A stretch of 64,000 bases of DNA. Origin: Shinisaurus crocodilurus. Lineage: Eukaryota; Chordata; Lepidosauria; Squamata; Shinisauridae. The translations under genes were made by a program, and so were the position numbers. Below, one piece after another: positions 11,191 through 22,092 of this stretch (position 1 is its first letter; each line of letters opens with the position of its first letter). The notes under the pieces were generated by a model. That model did not search any database and was not told the DNA's origin. It saw only the letters and a program-made list of their open reading frames with translations. Where the stretch lies: assembly GCA_021292165.1 (NCBI GenBank), contig CM037879.1, forward strand, positions 264,623,921-264,687,920. The letters are read 5' to 3'.

Positions 11191-11734
11191 TAGGGAAAGT
11201 GCCAGGATTTTTTCCCCTGGAAGTGAGATATAAGTGCTGGACTGAGGAGGCATGGGGCAAAGGAATGGAACAAAAAGGGCTGAGGCAGTGGGCTTGGAAC
11301 CTTCCCTTCACTCCAAGCAGCACCCACCCTCTGGAACGCTTTACCAGATGGAAATTGTAGTATTGCCTGCTTAAATCAACGAGGTAATGTAACCACTAGT
11401 TACAGTGGGAGGAAAGGGCTAATTGAACAATCCCCAGGGTGCATGTTTTGTAACCCCTCCTCCCTACTTCCTGCCTGTGACCAGCTCTCTCTCTCTCTCT
11501 CTTCCTCTCCAACATGATGGACACACCCGTATGAATAAACAGACAGTAAGTAAAACTAATAAATGTCTTTATTAGTTTTAAACCTTGTATGGACAATCCA
11601 TTTCCTTTTAAGAGCCTTTTAGCAAGGGTTTAGCAACCCACGTGGTGATAACCAGTTTCAATAACCAGGCTGCACATAAGGGGGAAAACTCTGCTTCAGC
11701 CTAACCAGTATAGGACCAACTCCTTCCCACATCC
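11191..11734. other. Unassigned intronic DNA
   Basis: Contains a short (CT)n run near 11486-11506. No exon or clear repeat seen. Confidence 0.35.
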
Positions 11735-12012
11735 TCCAACATTACCAACCGTCCCTGGGTGGGCCCCCACGGTTCTGATGTTTAGATGTCTTCTCAAGAC
11801 CCATCTCTGCACACAGGCTTTCCCTGCAGTGTGACCCAGCCAGCTATGGTCTGTAGCACACAGTAGAGCATGTGGTTTTACTGCTGATTAACTTGTTATT
11901 GTGTTGTTTTATTGATGTATTTTATTGTAGTTTTGATGGCATTACATTTTATGTTCACCGCTTTGCTAGCTCTGTGGAAAGTGGTATATAAATTTGAGTA
12001 ATAAATAAATAA
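11735..12012 (+). mobile_element. L2-group LINE 3' tail
   Basis: A degraded coding end (TAGATGTCTTCTCAAGACCCA) is followed by an AT-rich 3' UTR ending GTGGTATATAAATTTGAGTAATAAATAAATAA, matching the 3' ends of other LINE copies here. Confidence 0.7.
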
Positions 12013-12092
12013 CCTCCTCTCCCACCCAGGCCTCTTACTAGTACAACAATATCACACAAAGATGCCTAAATACCTGTGCATATATGGGTGAC

Positions 12093-12345
12093 ATTAGAAC
12101 ATAAGAAGAGCCACGCTGAATCAGACTAAAGGACCATCTAGTCCAGCAATCTGTTTGCACAGTGGCCAACCAGCTGCCCATGGGAAGTCCACAAGCAGGA
12201 CATGAGTGCAACAGCACCCTTCCTCCCATGTTCCCCAGCAACTAGTGTACATAGGCATCCTGCCTCTGATACTGGGGGTAGCATATAGCCACCAGGACTA
12301 ATAGCCATTGATAGCCTTATCCTCCATTGCCAGGCAAAGGGCTCA
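12093..12345 (-). mobile_element. CR1 LINE 3' UTR fragment
   Basis: AGAACATAAGAAGAGCC, GTGGCCAACCAGCTGCCCATGG, CCTCTGATACTGG and ACCAGGACTAATAGCC align with 33148-33380, the tail of a CR1 with coding sequence. 12346-12510 holds nothing I recognise. Confidence 0.85.
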
Positions 12346-12511
12346 ATTTGTGCTGCTGTAGCCAAAGAGACATTCCATGTTTGAAAATGGCAAAGATGCA
12401 GTAGTTAAAACTCAGATCTGAATTCCCCTTGCTGCTGGAAAATGTTTGGAATCAAACATTGCTTAATAATCCCAGTTCATACGGCATACTGCCTTGCTGC
12501 AAATCCTGAAT

Positions 12512-12634
12512 CAGCCTTCCCCGATCTGGGTCTCCCTAGATATTTTGGAGTACAACTCCCATCATCCCTGACCACTGGCCATGCTGGCTGGGGCTGATGG
12601 GACTGGTAGTCCAAAACATCTGGAGGGGGCCAAT
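12512..12634. mobile_element. Palindromic hAT MITE
   Basis: CAGCCTTCCCCGATCTGG...TACAACTCCCATCATCCCTGA, CATGCTGGCTGGGGCTGATGGG, then CCAAAACATCTGGAGGG. It belongs to the CAGCCTTCCCCAACCTGGTGC subfamily. It lies only 120 bp from the 53-nt exon on its donor side. Confidence 0.75.
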
Positions 12635-12753
12635 TTGGCTGCCAATGGTGCTGGGAACATGCCAGAATTCAGTACTAAATCCATGCAGCCAAGCCAGCTA
12701 GAAAACAAGACAAGCAAGAACAAAGCGAGTGAAATAAAACCTGAGTATCTTAC

Positions 12754-12806
12754 CCACATGCAGGTCCATATTCCTTTATCAGTTTGTTGTGGTTTTCCCA
12801 AAAGCC
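12754..12806 (-). CDS. TBXAS1: TBXAS1 next coding exon (53 nt)
   Basis: This is the exon following the one at 47998-48091. The minus strand reads GFWENHNKLIKEYGPACG, with the final Gly codon split after GG. From memory, human TBXAS1 has GFWES...L.K.YGP.CG here, roughly 11 of 18 identical, including the YGPxCG motif found near the start of the P450 core. The acceptor is a pyrimidine-rich stretch ending TGTACAG (CAG at 12807-12809). The donor is GTAAGA, beginning at 12753. The exon begins in phase 0, exactly matching the end of the preceding exon. The 53-nt length equals my recollection of CYP3A exon 3. The next exon should open with one base completing Gly; I searched positions 1-12753 for its expected YYLG, EPDM and FTNR codons and found none, so it probably lies beyond the left edge. 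Confidence 0.9.
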
Positions 12807-13103
12807 CTGTACAGACATAAAGAGATGTCACAGTATTATAGCTGATTCTTTGCACTTGTGGCTCTGAACGGCCCATTTTTGACTAACCATTCAGAAACTG
12901 AAGTTGTCTTTGTTCCATGTTCAGAAAATGAGAATGATCTTATAGTCACACACCTCCAAATATGTTCTCCCCCATGTGGACTTTGCAAGCAGCCCCTACC
13001 CCAAGACACTTCACCACACCAACTGCACGATCTAATAATTGTGTCCCAGTGACACTGAAAGGGGTACTGGAGTACACCTCTCAGATTGCACATTGCATCA
13101 TTT

Positions 13104-13192
13104 AGGGTGCAATCCTATGCACGTTTAGACAGAAAAAAAGTCCTACAACTCTAGGATTTTTTTCTGTCTAACCATGCTATAGGATTGCATCC
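13104..13192. mobile_element. Short foldback MITE (same family as 6962-7701)
   Basis: GGGTGCAATCCTATGCACG and TTTAGACAGAAAAAAAGTCC pair with TTTTTTTCTGTCTAACCATG and ATAGGATTGCATCC. The flanks (TTTA / TTAC) are a decayed TTAA-like site. Confidence 0.7.
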
Positions 13193-14837
13193 TTACGCAC
13201 CCAGAGATATTGCTGCCCCAAGCAATTGTTTAGGTTGCTTCCGCACTGGGGCCTGCAGGGCTCTCCCTAACTGGCATCCTGCTTCTTCCATTTGGAACAG
13301 ACTAGGACGTACTTTCTCTTCGGGCTCTGGTCACCAAAGATGAAAAGGCCAGCAGCTTCTCCATAACTAGGGCTGTGTTGACACATGCCCCACATACTTC
13401 CCCACAACCATTTCAACTATAGACATGTCCATTTTCTGATAAATGATTCTGAACCCAGAATTCTTAACAGTTCAAGAGGTTTGGCTACAAGGCTATGACA
13501 ATCCACTGGGGTGGGGCGAGGAGGATACACTGAAAAAAGTTGTCTCGGGAAGAGTTAAACATATCACTTGGAGGTTGTTACGGCATTTTTCTTTTTACAT
13601 TGTATTCTTACGGTGAGTGAACTTTTGAGCATTACTTTAACATGGCTGGTTTTTGAGACCAGATTTATTTCATGGTACAGAGATATGAACTGTTTCAGAA
13701 TCATGTTTATTATTGGTATTTGAATTAGTCTTTCATGCCAGTTTTCTGGATGTGATATAACATGCCTGTCTTGACTTAAGTTGCAATGTCAGTATAACCT
13801 CTGGTTGTATTGTATTGTATCCTGTATTCTTTCAACTCTTTAAACTCTCAATTTTGTCTTCAGCCTTATTTTCTGGAATCAGCCCCTAACCAGCTGGCCC
13901 AAACTTTGAAAAAAGTACCATACAATAAGTCAGTGGAAAACCAAACACATACATTAAAAATACTGGTCCCTTGTGCACTTTAAGGTAGGCCTTGAGACCA
14001 TAAAGTAATGGAGCCAGGATTGGGGGGGGGGAGGGTGTTTGTAAGTTTCCACTGCATGCTAAAAAAGAAAAGCCACTTTTAAGTGTAAATTTCAATACTG
14101 AAAACTGGCTTGCTCCTTCAGCAGTGCAAGTGGCTGCAGTAGAAAATCAAAGAGCAGAATGATAATGAATTGGGCCAAGTATAAAGGATCAAGTTCCAGA
14201 GTAGGAAGCAATTAGGGAAGGAACTTTTCAAATATCCTCCCACATGACATTCCTAGAAAATGCAGTCGTCAAAAAAGCAAGCAAAGCACAACAAAGTTTA
14301 AGAACCACTGATGTATTTCATTCATCTGCTGCAATTTATTTTCCTGAAGCATTTAGTAAAACAATGGTGTTCCTCATGGTATTTGTGATTTCCAATAAAA
14401 CACAAGATATTCAGATGAAATTGTCAAGGCTGGAATTTGAATCTCCAGAGGCACTGAAACAGCAGCTTAATAAAGCTGGCGGCAGAGTCAGAGAAAGAGG
14501 GGGGGATGCACAAGGAAGATACACTGAGCGTCAGCAAAGAATTTCAAAGCATTCATTTACCAAAGGAACAGTTTATTTGCATTATGATGCATTCGTTATT
14601 CATTGTAAGCCATTGCATTGCTGCAAGAAACGCAGGATAAACATTTTCTAAATATTTTCTTAGCAACACACGGAAATGAGAGGGCCGGTGGCCATAATTT
14701 TTTTTAAAAAGTTGGCTTCATGCAACACAGGCAGGGCCATAGCTACTGGTACTTGAGCATGTGATTGCATTGAGAACAGAACCCTTGGCCTGTATTAGGG
14801 TTGTGGGCAATTTGTTAACCACTCCAACAACCCACCC
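13193..14837. other. Unassigned intronic DNA
   Basis: No recognised element. A 135-codon plus-strand frame (14244-14651) has no motif I know and no splice logic. A poly-G run is near 14020. Confidence 0.35.
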
Positions 14838-15000
14838 TGGCCGGGTTTGCACATAACAACAAGCCATGACGCACCCTCTGCCATGGCTTGCATTTTAAAA
14901 ATGTTGGCCAGCACGCAACAATAAGCCCCACGGGGAAATTAACCCACGGTGGCTTGTTGTTACATGCGAACTAGCCCAACGTCATGACTGAGACAGCTTG
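14838..15000. mobile_element. Foldback MITE
   Basis: Left arm GCCGGGTTTGCACATAACAA with CAAGCCATG pairs with CTTGTTGTTACATGCGAACTAGCC. The style matches other TTCACACA/TTGCACA foldbacks at 20535, 24727, 27344 and 63550. Confidence 0.6.
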
Positions 15001-15642
15001 TTCTTTGAGACAGCTGCTGTGGCTCCCCCGCCTCACTGTTATGAACCCAGAAATTGCAACCAGGTTACTGTGGTTATAATCTGAGGGTAGGCCAGTTCAT
15101 GGATCACATTCTCCATGCAAATGGCATCTCAAGAACAGCTGGGATGCATTTCCTACACCTGATTTTCACCTTGTGAGCAATCCAGGCTTGCTAAATGGGG
15201 CCCACCAAGCACTGGTTTCATGCCATGCAGCAGCCATGTAATGCATTGCTGACTTTGTGGCAGTGACCTTGGGATAGAATAAAAGGCTTCCTGTGGGTTT
15301 TCATAGCAAATGCTTGGGCCAGCCCTACCATGAGGCAGAGTGAGGCAGCCGCTTCAGGCAGCAGATGCTGCCTGTTCAGGGAGAGACAGTGAGCTGTTCG
15401 AGGACAGAGCCATCTATGCCAGGCAGCCTAAGAACATAAGAAGAGCCACGGCACCCGAAGGCACCACATTACATATCCAACCCCTGCTCAGGGGTTGTGT
15501 TGTGCAAACCCGGTGAGCATGCGCTGTGTGAGGGTTAAGCAAACCATGCCGGTTTCGCATGGCACGACATCCACCAAGTTGTCACACACGCCACAGCCTC
15601 AAAATCTTGGAGAAGGGCATGGCTAGTGGGCTGGAAGACTGA

Positions 15643-15768
15643 ACAGGGCCACTCTACACTGCAATATTTTGTTGCAGGTCCCATTTGTAAACCTGTAATG
15701 TCAACATATGTTGATAGTGCTGGTGTACAGATGAGACGTGCAACAAAATATTGCCGTGTAGAGTGGCC
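15643..15768. mobile_element. Palindromic MITE, GGCCACTCTACACTGCAATA family
   Basis: GGCCACTCTACACTGCAATA and TTTTGTTGCAGGTC pair with GACGTGCAACAAAATATTGC and GTGTAGAGTGGCC, with a centre GTCAACATATGTTGATAG that is itself palindromic. The ends match the terminus of the repeats at 4168 and 42120. Confidence 0.8.
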
Positions 15769-15796
15769 ATGAATGAATTGTAAGTAATGCCATCTC

Positions 15797-16105
15797 CAGG
15801 CTTTTGAGGGCCTTTTGGGCAAGAAACACTCAATGGCCGGGCGGGCGGCTACTCCCTCAGCGAGTCTACCTTCTCACCACCATTGTCACCACTTGCTATT
15901 GCTCTTCATCCCCTTTCTCATCATAGCTACCACTTGCTTGCTTGACAGGCAGAGAGCCAGCGAGCAAGGAGGCTGTGGCGTCTACTGCTCCTTCTTGGCA
16001 CCACCATTGTCTGGGCCAGAGTGAGAGGCAGGTCAACAAAGCAGCTTGCAATGGTGAAGGGGAGGAGCAACTCCAGGGGACTCTTGTCAACACCGGCTCT
16101 GACTG
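15797..16105 (-). mobile_element. GC-rich hAT-like dispersed repeat, copy 1
   Basis: Homologous in reverse to 17673-17985 and 39412-39772. Shared blocks are ACTTGCTTGCTTGACAGGCA, GAGAGCCAGCGAGCAAG, TCTGGGCCAGAGTGAGAGGC and AATGGTGAAGGGGAGGAGC. The outer end reads ACACCGGCTCTGACTG. Confidence 0.65.
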
Positions 16106-16179
16106 TAAACATAAATATAGTACATACTACCTTCACATTGTACATAACACATGCACAGACACACACGATTTCTAAATAT

Positions 16180-16610
16180 GAGCTGCCGGCCCTTTAATTA
16201 AGTAAACCTACCATAAAGTAGAAATTGCCAGCAGACAGCTGTGCGCGCGTGAATTTGTATGGAAGCCTCTCTCTCTTTTTTAAAGCCATGTACATAGTTT
16301 GTTTCCTTTGATCATCATCTCTAATAGTTGTCCTCTGTGGGTAATATTCTTTAATTTATGTGTGTGCCATTTCAGATTTTAACGCACACATATAGGCCTT
16401 CTGAATTTAATAAAAGCAGCCTTCCTACCCTTTAGAGTTATTGAGAGGTTAGTGTTATGTAATTAAGTTAATCCTCATTTGTAAAGGCTAATTAACTAAA
16501 TGCTAATTGAATCTGCATATGAAAATTAGCACAATGTGTTCTCATTAGACAATTTTAAAAAATTACCCTGACTAAAACCAAGCAAACTGTAAATTATTTT
16601 GTCCCTTTTA
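16180..16610. promoter_or_regulatory. Candidate conserved non-coding element
   Basis: A repeat-free, AT-rich stretch dense in TAATTA/TTAATT homeodomain-type sites (GTAATTAAGTTAATCC, GGCTAATTAACTAAATGCTA). It also carries octamer-like ATGCTAATTG and GCATATGAAAATTAGC words. Composition is typical of vertebrate distal enhancers. There is no alignment behind this call. Confidence 0.35.
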
Positions 16611-16935
16611 AAGATCTTCACAGAAAGGAAAAGAAGGGAATATTTGGGTGCAATATTATGCTTTTTTGCACTCGAATAGCAGCATTTGCCTCATCTGACT
16701 AGCTAACCTTGCAATCTATGGCTATTGCCCATATTCATTCCTCTGAGGCGCCAGCCATGCCAACTTTATTTCCCCAGAGGAGAAATGCTCCGTGCTGACA
16801 CCACTTCTGTTTCCACAGTCCCTCTGCGCCCCCACTCCATTATCTGCTGCTGTCTCTGGTGGTTGCGGGGGGGGGGGCGCGACTGTGTGGGCCCAGACAT
16901 ATGCCCTTAAGTGCCACTTCACAGTGAGGAAAGAA

Positions 16936-17032
16936 TTAGGCTGTAATCCTATACCCACACCTGGGAGTAAGCCCCACTGAACTCAATGGGACCTATTTTT
17001 CAGTAGAAATGTAATTAGGATTGTGCTGTAAA
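16936..17032. mobile_element. Short foldback MITE
   Basis: GGCTGTAATCCTATACCCAC and AGTAAGCCCCACTGAACTCA are followed by ATTAGGATTGTGCTG, the paired end. A related piece (ATAATCCTGTGCACA...TGGCTTACTCCCATG) is at 62346-62415. Confidence 0.6.
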
Positions 17033-17672
17033 TATATGAAAACCACAACAATCCAAGCAAAACCAGTCAGAATGGTTTCAACAAGCTGTAGAGGTGGTAG
17101 TCCCAAGATAGATACAGTAACATTTTTTAGCATCGTGTGGTCACATTTCCACTTTGAGTAATTCCTCCACAATCAAAAGTCTGTGTACTTCACTTGCCTC
17201 CATCGTCCTCAAATCCATGAACCACACATGCAGCAGTATTTTTCCACAGCTTTTTCACAAACACACCCTTGCTGTGCCTGGGTCACCAGTGAGCACGGAG
17301 GGTGGTTAAGGAGGGTCTCCCACAGTTTCTAAATACTTCCATAAAACAAAAGAGCTCATACAGTTGGCCAAACTAATGGTAGCTTGGTCATCATCTTTTA
17401 CCAAACAGGAGGGAGGGCTGTGTGCATTGTGTGATAAAATGGTCGTTTGTATCTAAGAGACAAATGCTATGAAAAGGTCTTCAGTATTTCTTTCTCCTCT
17501 CAATGAGGAAAGGTACAGATCCGTGCAACAGGATTGACCCCACCCTCCTCCCCAGCATGAGTCAGTTCAAACATGCTGGTGCAGGCCTCTCATCGGTCTG
17601 AATCACCTCAGGAAGATCTTTTATTTGGCCTTTTAGCTTTCCACACACAGGATTATTTGACAGGTGCGGGAC
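17033..17672. other. Unassigned intronic DNA
   Basis: No exon or clear repeat recognised. Confidence 0.35.
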
Positions 17673-17985
17673 AGGGCTGGCATTAAGGGTAGGTATGGTT
17701 GGGCAACTGCTGACAAGATCCCCTGGAGTTGCGCCTCCTCTTCCCCATGGCAACCTGCTTGTTCACCTGCCTCTCGCTCTGGACCAGACAACAGTGGTGA
17801 TGTGAAGGAAGGAGGAGCAGCAGATGCCACTGCCGACTTGTCCGCTGGCTCTCTGCCGGTCAAGCACACAAGTGGTAGCAATGATGAGAGAGAGGGTGAG
17901 GCGCAATAGCAGCTAGTGAGAATGGCAGTGAGAAGGTAGTCCTCACTGAGGGAGGGAGCCCATTGAGGGTGTTTTGCCAAAAACT
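17673..17985 (+). mobile_element. GC-rich hAT-like dispersed repeat, copy 2
   Basis: It begins CAGGGCTGGCATTAAGGGTAG, close to CAGGGCCTGCATCAAGGGTA at 39412, and continues with CATGGCAACCTGCTTGTTCACC and CTCTCGCTCTGGACCAGACA. Right end is near GGGTGTTTTGCC. Confidence 0.65.
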
Positions 17986-18351
17986 ATGTCGTTCTAGCAC
18001 AATTTCCACAAATCGCACTACAGCTACATAGTTTTCAGTTTCCTATTTGCACAAATCACCCGATTTTGTGCAAATCATGCTATAACTACATAGTTTTCGG
18101 CTTCCAATTTGTGCAAATCGGCCACCTTAGTGCACATTTCCTTTGTGGTTCTTTTAAATCATGGCCTGTCTTAGAGATGGAAGCCCGCGAGCTGGCTTGA
18201 CTCGCACCACAGCAAGTCGGGGCAAGCACAGGGCTGACAAACCGGAATCCAGGACGCCAAATCGTGAAAATCCATTGGATTTTCACCCCCCTCTCAGATT
18301 CCTCACACATTCCTACCTTTTCCTTTTATGTCATGCCTTTTAGATTTGTGT

Positions 18352-19169
18352 CATAGAGGTGCTCAATCTAGCCCAGAGAGGGTTGGGCATCCTCCATGGG
18401 CCCCACCCCCTAATGATCAGGATTTTAGACTACTGGTTCTCAATCTCAACCTTTTTCCCCCATGCACCCTTTTCACCATATGTCAGAATGTCATTCCCCC
18501 CTTTCCAAGATCGTCTGACTTAATCTGTACCATACAGTAAGGTGTGATGCCCTGTAGATTATGTACGATCTGTAGAATTGTAATTTGTAGAAAGATCAGT
18601 ATTCCAACAGTTTGAGTCTTTGGTCCCAATTCCCCCCCTGAAACCCTAACCCCCCCGGGGGGGAATTACCCCCTGGTTGAGAACCCCTGTTAAAGAATCC
18701 TAGTTATAAATTTGGCCAGGTTGCTGGAACACTTTCAGTAAGTGTCAGTAGCACAATTTTAATTGTGTATCAAGCACACGTGCACTAAGGCACCAGGTTA
18801 TTGAGCGTGGTTGTTGATACATAAGACTGTAGAGTACATGTGTGTGGTCCCTGCCCTCTAAAAAGGGAGGTTAGGGTTTCAGGGGGGGAATTGGGACCAA
18901 AGACTCAAACTGTTGGAATACTGATCTTTCTACAAATTACAATTCTACAGATCGTACATAATCTACAGGGCATCACACCTTACTGTATGGCACAGATTAA
19001 GTCAGACGATCTTGGAAAGGGGGGAATGACATTCTGACATATGGTGAAAAGGGTGCATGGGGGGAAAAGGGTTGAGATTGAGAACCACTAGTCTAAAATC
19101 CTGATCATTAGGGGGTGGGGCCCATGGAGGATGCCCAACCCTCTCTGGGCTAGATTGAGCACCTCTATG
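18352..19169. repeat. Large near-identical inverted repeat (301-bp arms, 216-bp spacer)
   Basis: Left arm 18352-18652 starts CATAGAGGTGCTCAATCTAG; right arm 18869-19169 ends in its complement. I counted about four substitutions by eye, so the arms are roughly 98-99% identical. The left arm contains a hAT-like end (TGGTTCTCAATCTC) whose partner GGTTGAGAACCCCTG sits in the spacer (18676-18690). The duplication therefore copied part of a MITE plus 79 bp of flank. The arms are equal in length and no homology continues outside them. Confidence 0.93.
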
Positions 19170-20534
19170 GGCAGGATTGGGCTTGCAGGCTAGAGGTTGC
19201 CCTCCCCTGTCCTAATGGGAATAGGTATCAGGTTTTCAACAGATTTTGTAATAAGACCATACGTCCTGCATGATAGGAACAAATGATTTTGTACATGGTG
19301 GCCGATCAGAAGTGCATGTTTATTGTTCTCCTAGAAGTGTCTGTGTCAGTGAAATCTGAAGCAAACAGTGCAGGAAAAGGTATTGACATCCCACATGGCC
19401 TATGCCAGGAAAAATCTCCCAATGCTCAAATGTTCAGCCTGCAGTTCAATTACCCTTACCTTAACGTGTAGAACTATAAATGTAATTAATCATAAGCATA
19501 CCCAAACCGTTTTAAAGATCTCTTGTTATACAGTATTCTTTTTTACCTTCTTGAATTGGCAAATTAAGACACTGTGCAAAATATTTTCTTTTGTAAGAAA
19601 ATACAGAATGTCTTTCTCATTGTAGCTTCTGTTGCTGTGATTTTTAAAAATCATTCCTCCTCATTGTTATATATATGTGGGAAAACATGCTAAACATTTC
19701 AAATTCAAGAAATACAGTCATGATAAAACATACAAAAGCCAATCATCCTTGAATTCAAGTAACACCGTTAACATGAAAATGCTAAAGGATACTGTGGGGG
19801 GGAAATGCAGGTTCTTTTGTAAGAAAGAGGAAATATATATAAACGATTTTGAGTCTCACTCAGTGCATGTTCTGTACTATGGCAGCTGATGATTTTGCAA
19901 AGATCAATATTTGGAAAGCACTGAGGCATTTCCTGAGGGGGAAAATAATCGATTAGTTCTCCCATTCCTGTATAATCACTCAAATATCTCAGTTAAGCCA
20001 GCTTTCTAAGCTAAACATCACCTTTGCTTTAGCAATATTGCCTCATCTGAAAGCTGGGAAACCTGATATATCACTAACCATCTGTTGTCCTCATGAACCA
20101 CAGTATCAACCTCAACAACTGATAAAAACAATGCATACAGTAGCCTATATATGGAGTTTCTCTGTCTGACTTATCCAGAGCTCTGAACTATAACCTTCCT
20201 TAAATTGGATATTCCTTATTTCGGGGGGTGGGGGGGATGTGTGCTTCCCGACAGAGGGCTCCTAGAGCTAACCATCAAAAGGCACTGCACAACTATTCCA
20301 CCCTTCCTTCCTTAACTGGTTTTTTCCAGGTTAGAAAAAAAGCGGAAGAAGCGGTGGGAAAACACGGGAGGGCTATATAAGTGGAAGATGAGGAAGTTTG
20401 GACCTCCTGTAAAATTCTGTGAATGAGGCAGGGCGATTGTACAATAAATGCCTTGTCTGGAAGCACCCCCACACTCTTATATGATCTACTGGTCAGGTTA
20501 TATCTGACCATTCTCCCTGGAGCTGGGAGCAAGT
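19170..20534. other. Unassigned intronic DNA
   Basis: AT-rich, with poly-G runs at 20222-20236. No exon with splice borders seen. Confidence 0.35.
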
Positions 20535-20872
20535 CATTGGCTGGGTTCACAGGATCATCAGGAAAAGACGCTACAGTGGCTTCTTTTCCCCACCCCTGCA
20601 TGTGCCGGGGCGCGCCCTGCTTGATTTTCCTAATCCCCTCAAGGCGCGCAGCTTGCCATGGCATCCGAACCCGGTGAGGTACATGGTGGGGGTGGCTTCT
20701 AAACCATCCCAGAACCCATGGCTTGTTGTAGAGTTCCGGGGCAGTTTCATAGCCCACTGCACACCTCTTAGACGACATGGCAAGCTGTGCGCCACGAGAG
20801 TAATTAGGCAAATTGCGCAGTGCGCACCGTGGCTTCTTTTCCCGATGATCGTGCAAACCGGGTAATCGATTA
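20535..20872. mobile_element. Foldback MITE (CTGGGTTCACA... family)
   Basis: GCTGGGTTCACAGGATCATC and GTGGCTTCTTTTCCC at the left pair with GTGGCTTCTTTTCCCGATGATCGTGCAAACCGGG at the right. The inner arms also pair around AACCCATGGCTTGTTG. Compare 24978-25290. Confidence 0.7.
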
Positions 20873-21249
20873 ACATCACTGTGAGGGAAGGACTTGTGGG
20901 GAAGGGTCATAAGGAAGAAGACTTGGAGATCTCTGCAAGGAGGGATTAGCAGCCCTACCCTGGCACCATTGCTTTCACAAAATGTTAGTGCAAAAACACA
21001 ACCTGCTCTGGGAAGAAGCAGAGCCTGGAAACAGTTACCAAGCCTATGTGTCTTGCACCATGCTTTATAATGGCTAATGTAATCAGCTGATATGGGGAGG
21101 CGGTGGGAGTGAGGCAAAGGCAGCAGTGGGGGTCTACGCAAGGTAGATCCGTGGGGGAGGATTCCCCAGCTAGCTCCAGGAGCCCTGACTGAGTGACAGC
21201 TGTGTGAGGAGGAGGAAGAGGAACCACCAAATTGTATGGAACAGCCTCA

Positions 21250-21962
21250 GGAGTGCTTGATCTGGGGTGGCATTCCCTTACCCTGCTACAATGACCAAGT
21301 GTCTACACATAAACCACAAGAACCCCTTGCAGCTTGTCTGATCTCCCGCACACATGGATCTGGTAGTAGTTTCCTAGCAACCACAACTATGTCAGGGGAG
21401 GGGTGAACAGAGCTGTTGAGAGAGGGTTACAGGTGAACCTATTGGGGGGAAGGCAGAGCTAAGAAAAGCTATCACTTGGCAAGGGATCACAAACGCAGAG
21501 GGGGACCCAACTACAAGTGGCATAGCAGTTCCAGGAGACCCTATCCACTGCTCTGGCGGTAGCTGAGGGGAAAAAATGAGGGTAATACTGGCTGCATTGG
21601 TGGCTAGTTGAAGAGGTTAGCAGAGACCATCAATATATTCGGGCATTGTTAGACCAGAATGATGATGCTTTCAATTTCGCAGTGCCTGTGCTTCCTGTCA
21701 CACCCCAGTAGTATGGCCTACTCACACCCTGCAAGCCTATGAGAACTAGCGCTGAGCCAAAGTATTGACTCGGAGATACTTTGTTGCAAATTTCAGAGCA
21801 TGAAACCCACCCACCCCCTGCAATCTTCCCCAAAACTAACCTTACATTTGATTCTTCTGAGGGAAGAAGCAAAGCAGCAGTAGCAAGCTAACCCTCCCTT
21901 GTCTTCTCCGTGGCTCCCAACATAGTGCCGGAAGGTAGGGAGCCTTGCATAATTGCCTAGAC
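21250..21962. other. Unassigned intronic DNA
   Basis: No recognised feature. Confidence 0.3.
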
Positions 21963-22092
21963 CAGCCTTCCCCAACCTCCAGATGTGTTGGACAGGAGCA
22001 CTACAACAGCCATCATCCCCAGCCAGGTTATGACTGGAGATTATGGGAGCTGTACTGCAATCATCCAGAGTGCACCAGGTTTGGGAAGGCTG
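21963..22092. mobile_element. Palindromic hAT MITE
   Basis: Ends CAGCCTTCCCCAACCTCCAG and GTTTGGGAAGGCTG pair. Interior AGCCATCATCCCCAGCCAGG is typical of the family. The flanking 8-mers agree at only 5 of 8. Confidence 0.75.

Larger units (their letters stand above)
1..12753 (-). other. TBXAS1: TBXAS1 downstream intron (partial)
   Basis: This follows the GTAAGA donor of the 53-nt exon. It contains only repeats and unannotated intronic DNA. A 100-nt exon is expected next by analogy with CYP3A but was not seen here. Confidence 0.7.

Noticed and set aside
14244..14651. 135-codon plus-strand frame
   Set aside because: No motif, no splice borders, opposite strand to the host gene; not supported as a gene.
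20293..21141. 282-codon minus-strand open frame
   Set aside because: It runs through a foldback MITE and unrelated flanks, has no known domain and no splice or codon signal; a chance frame.
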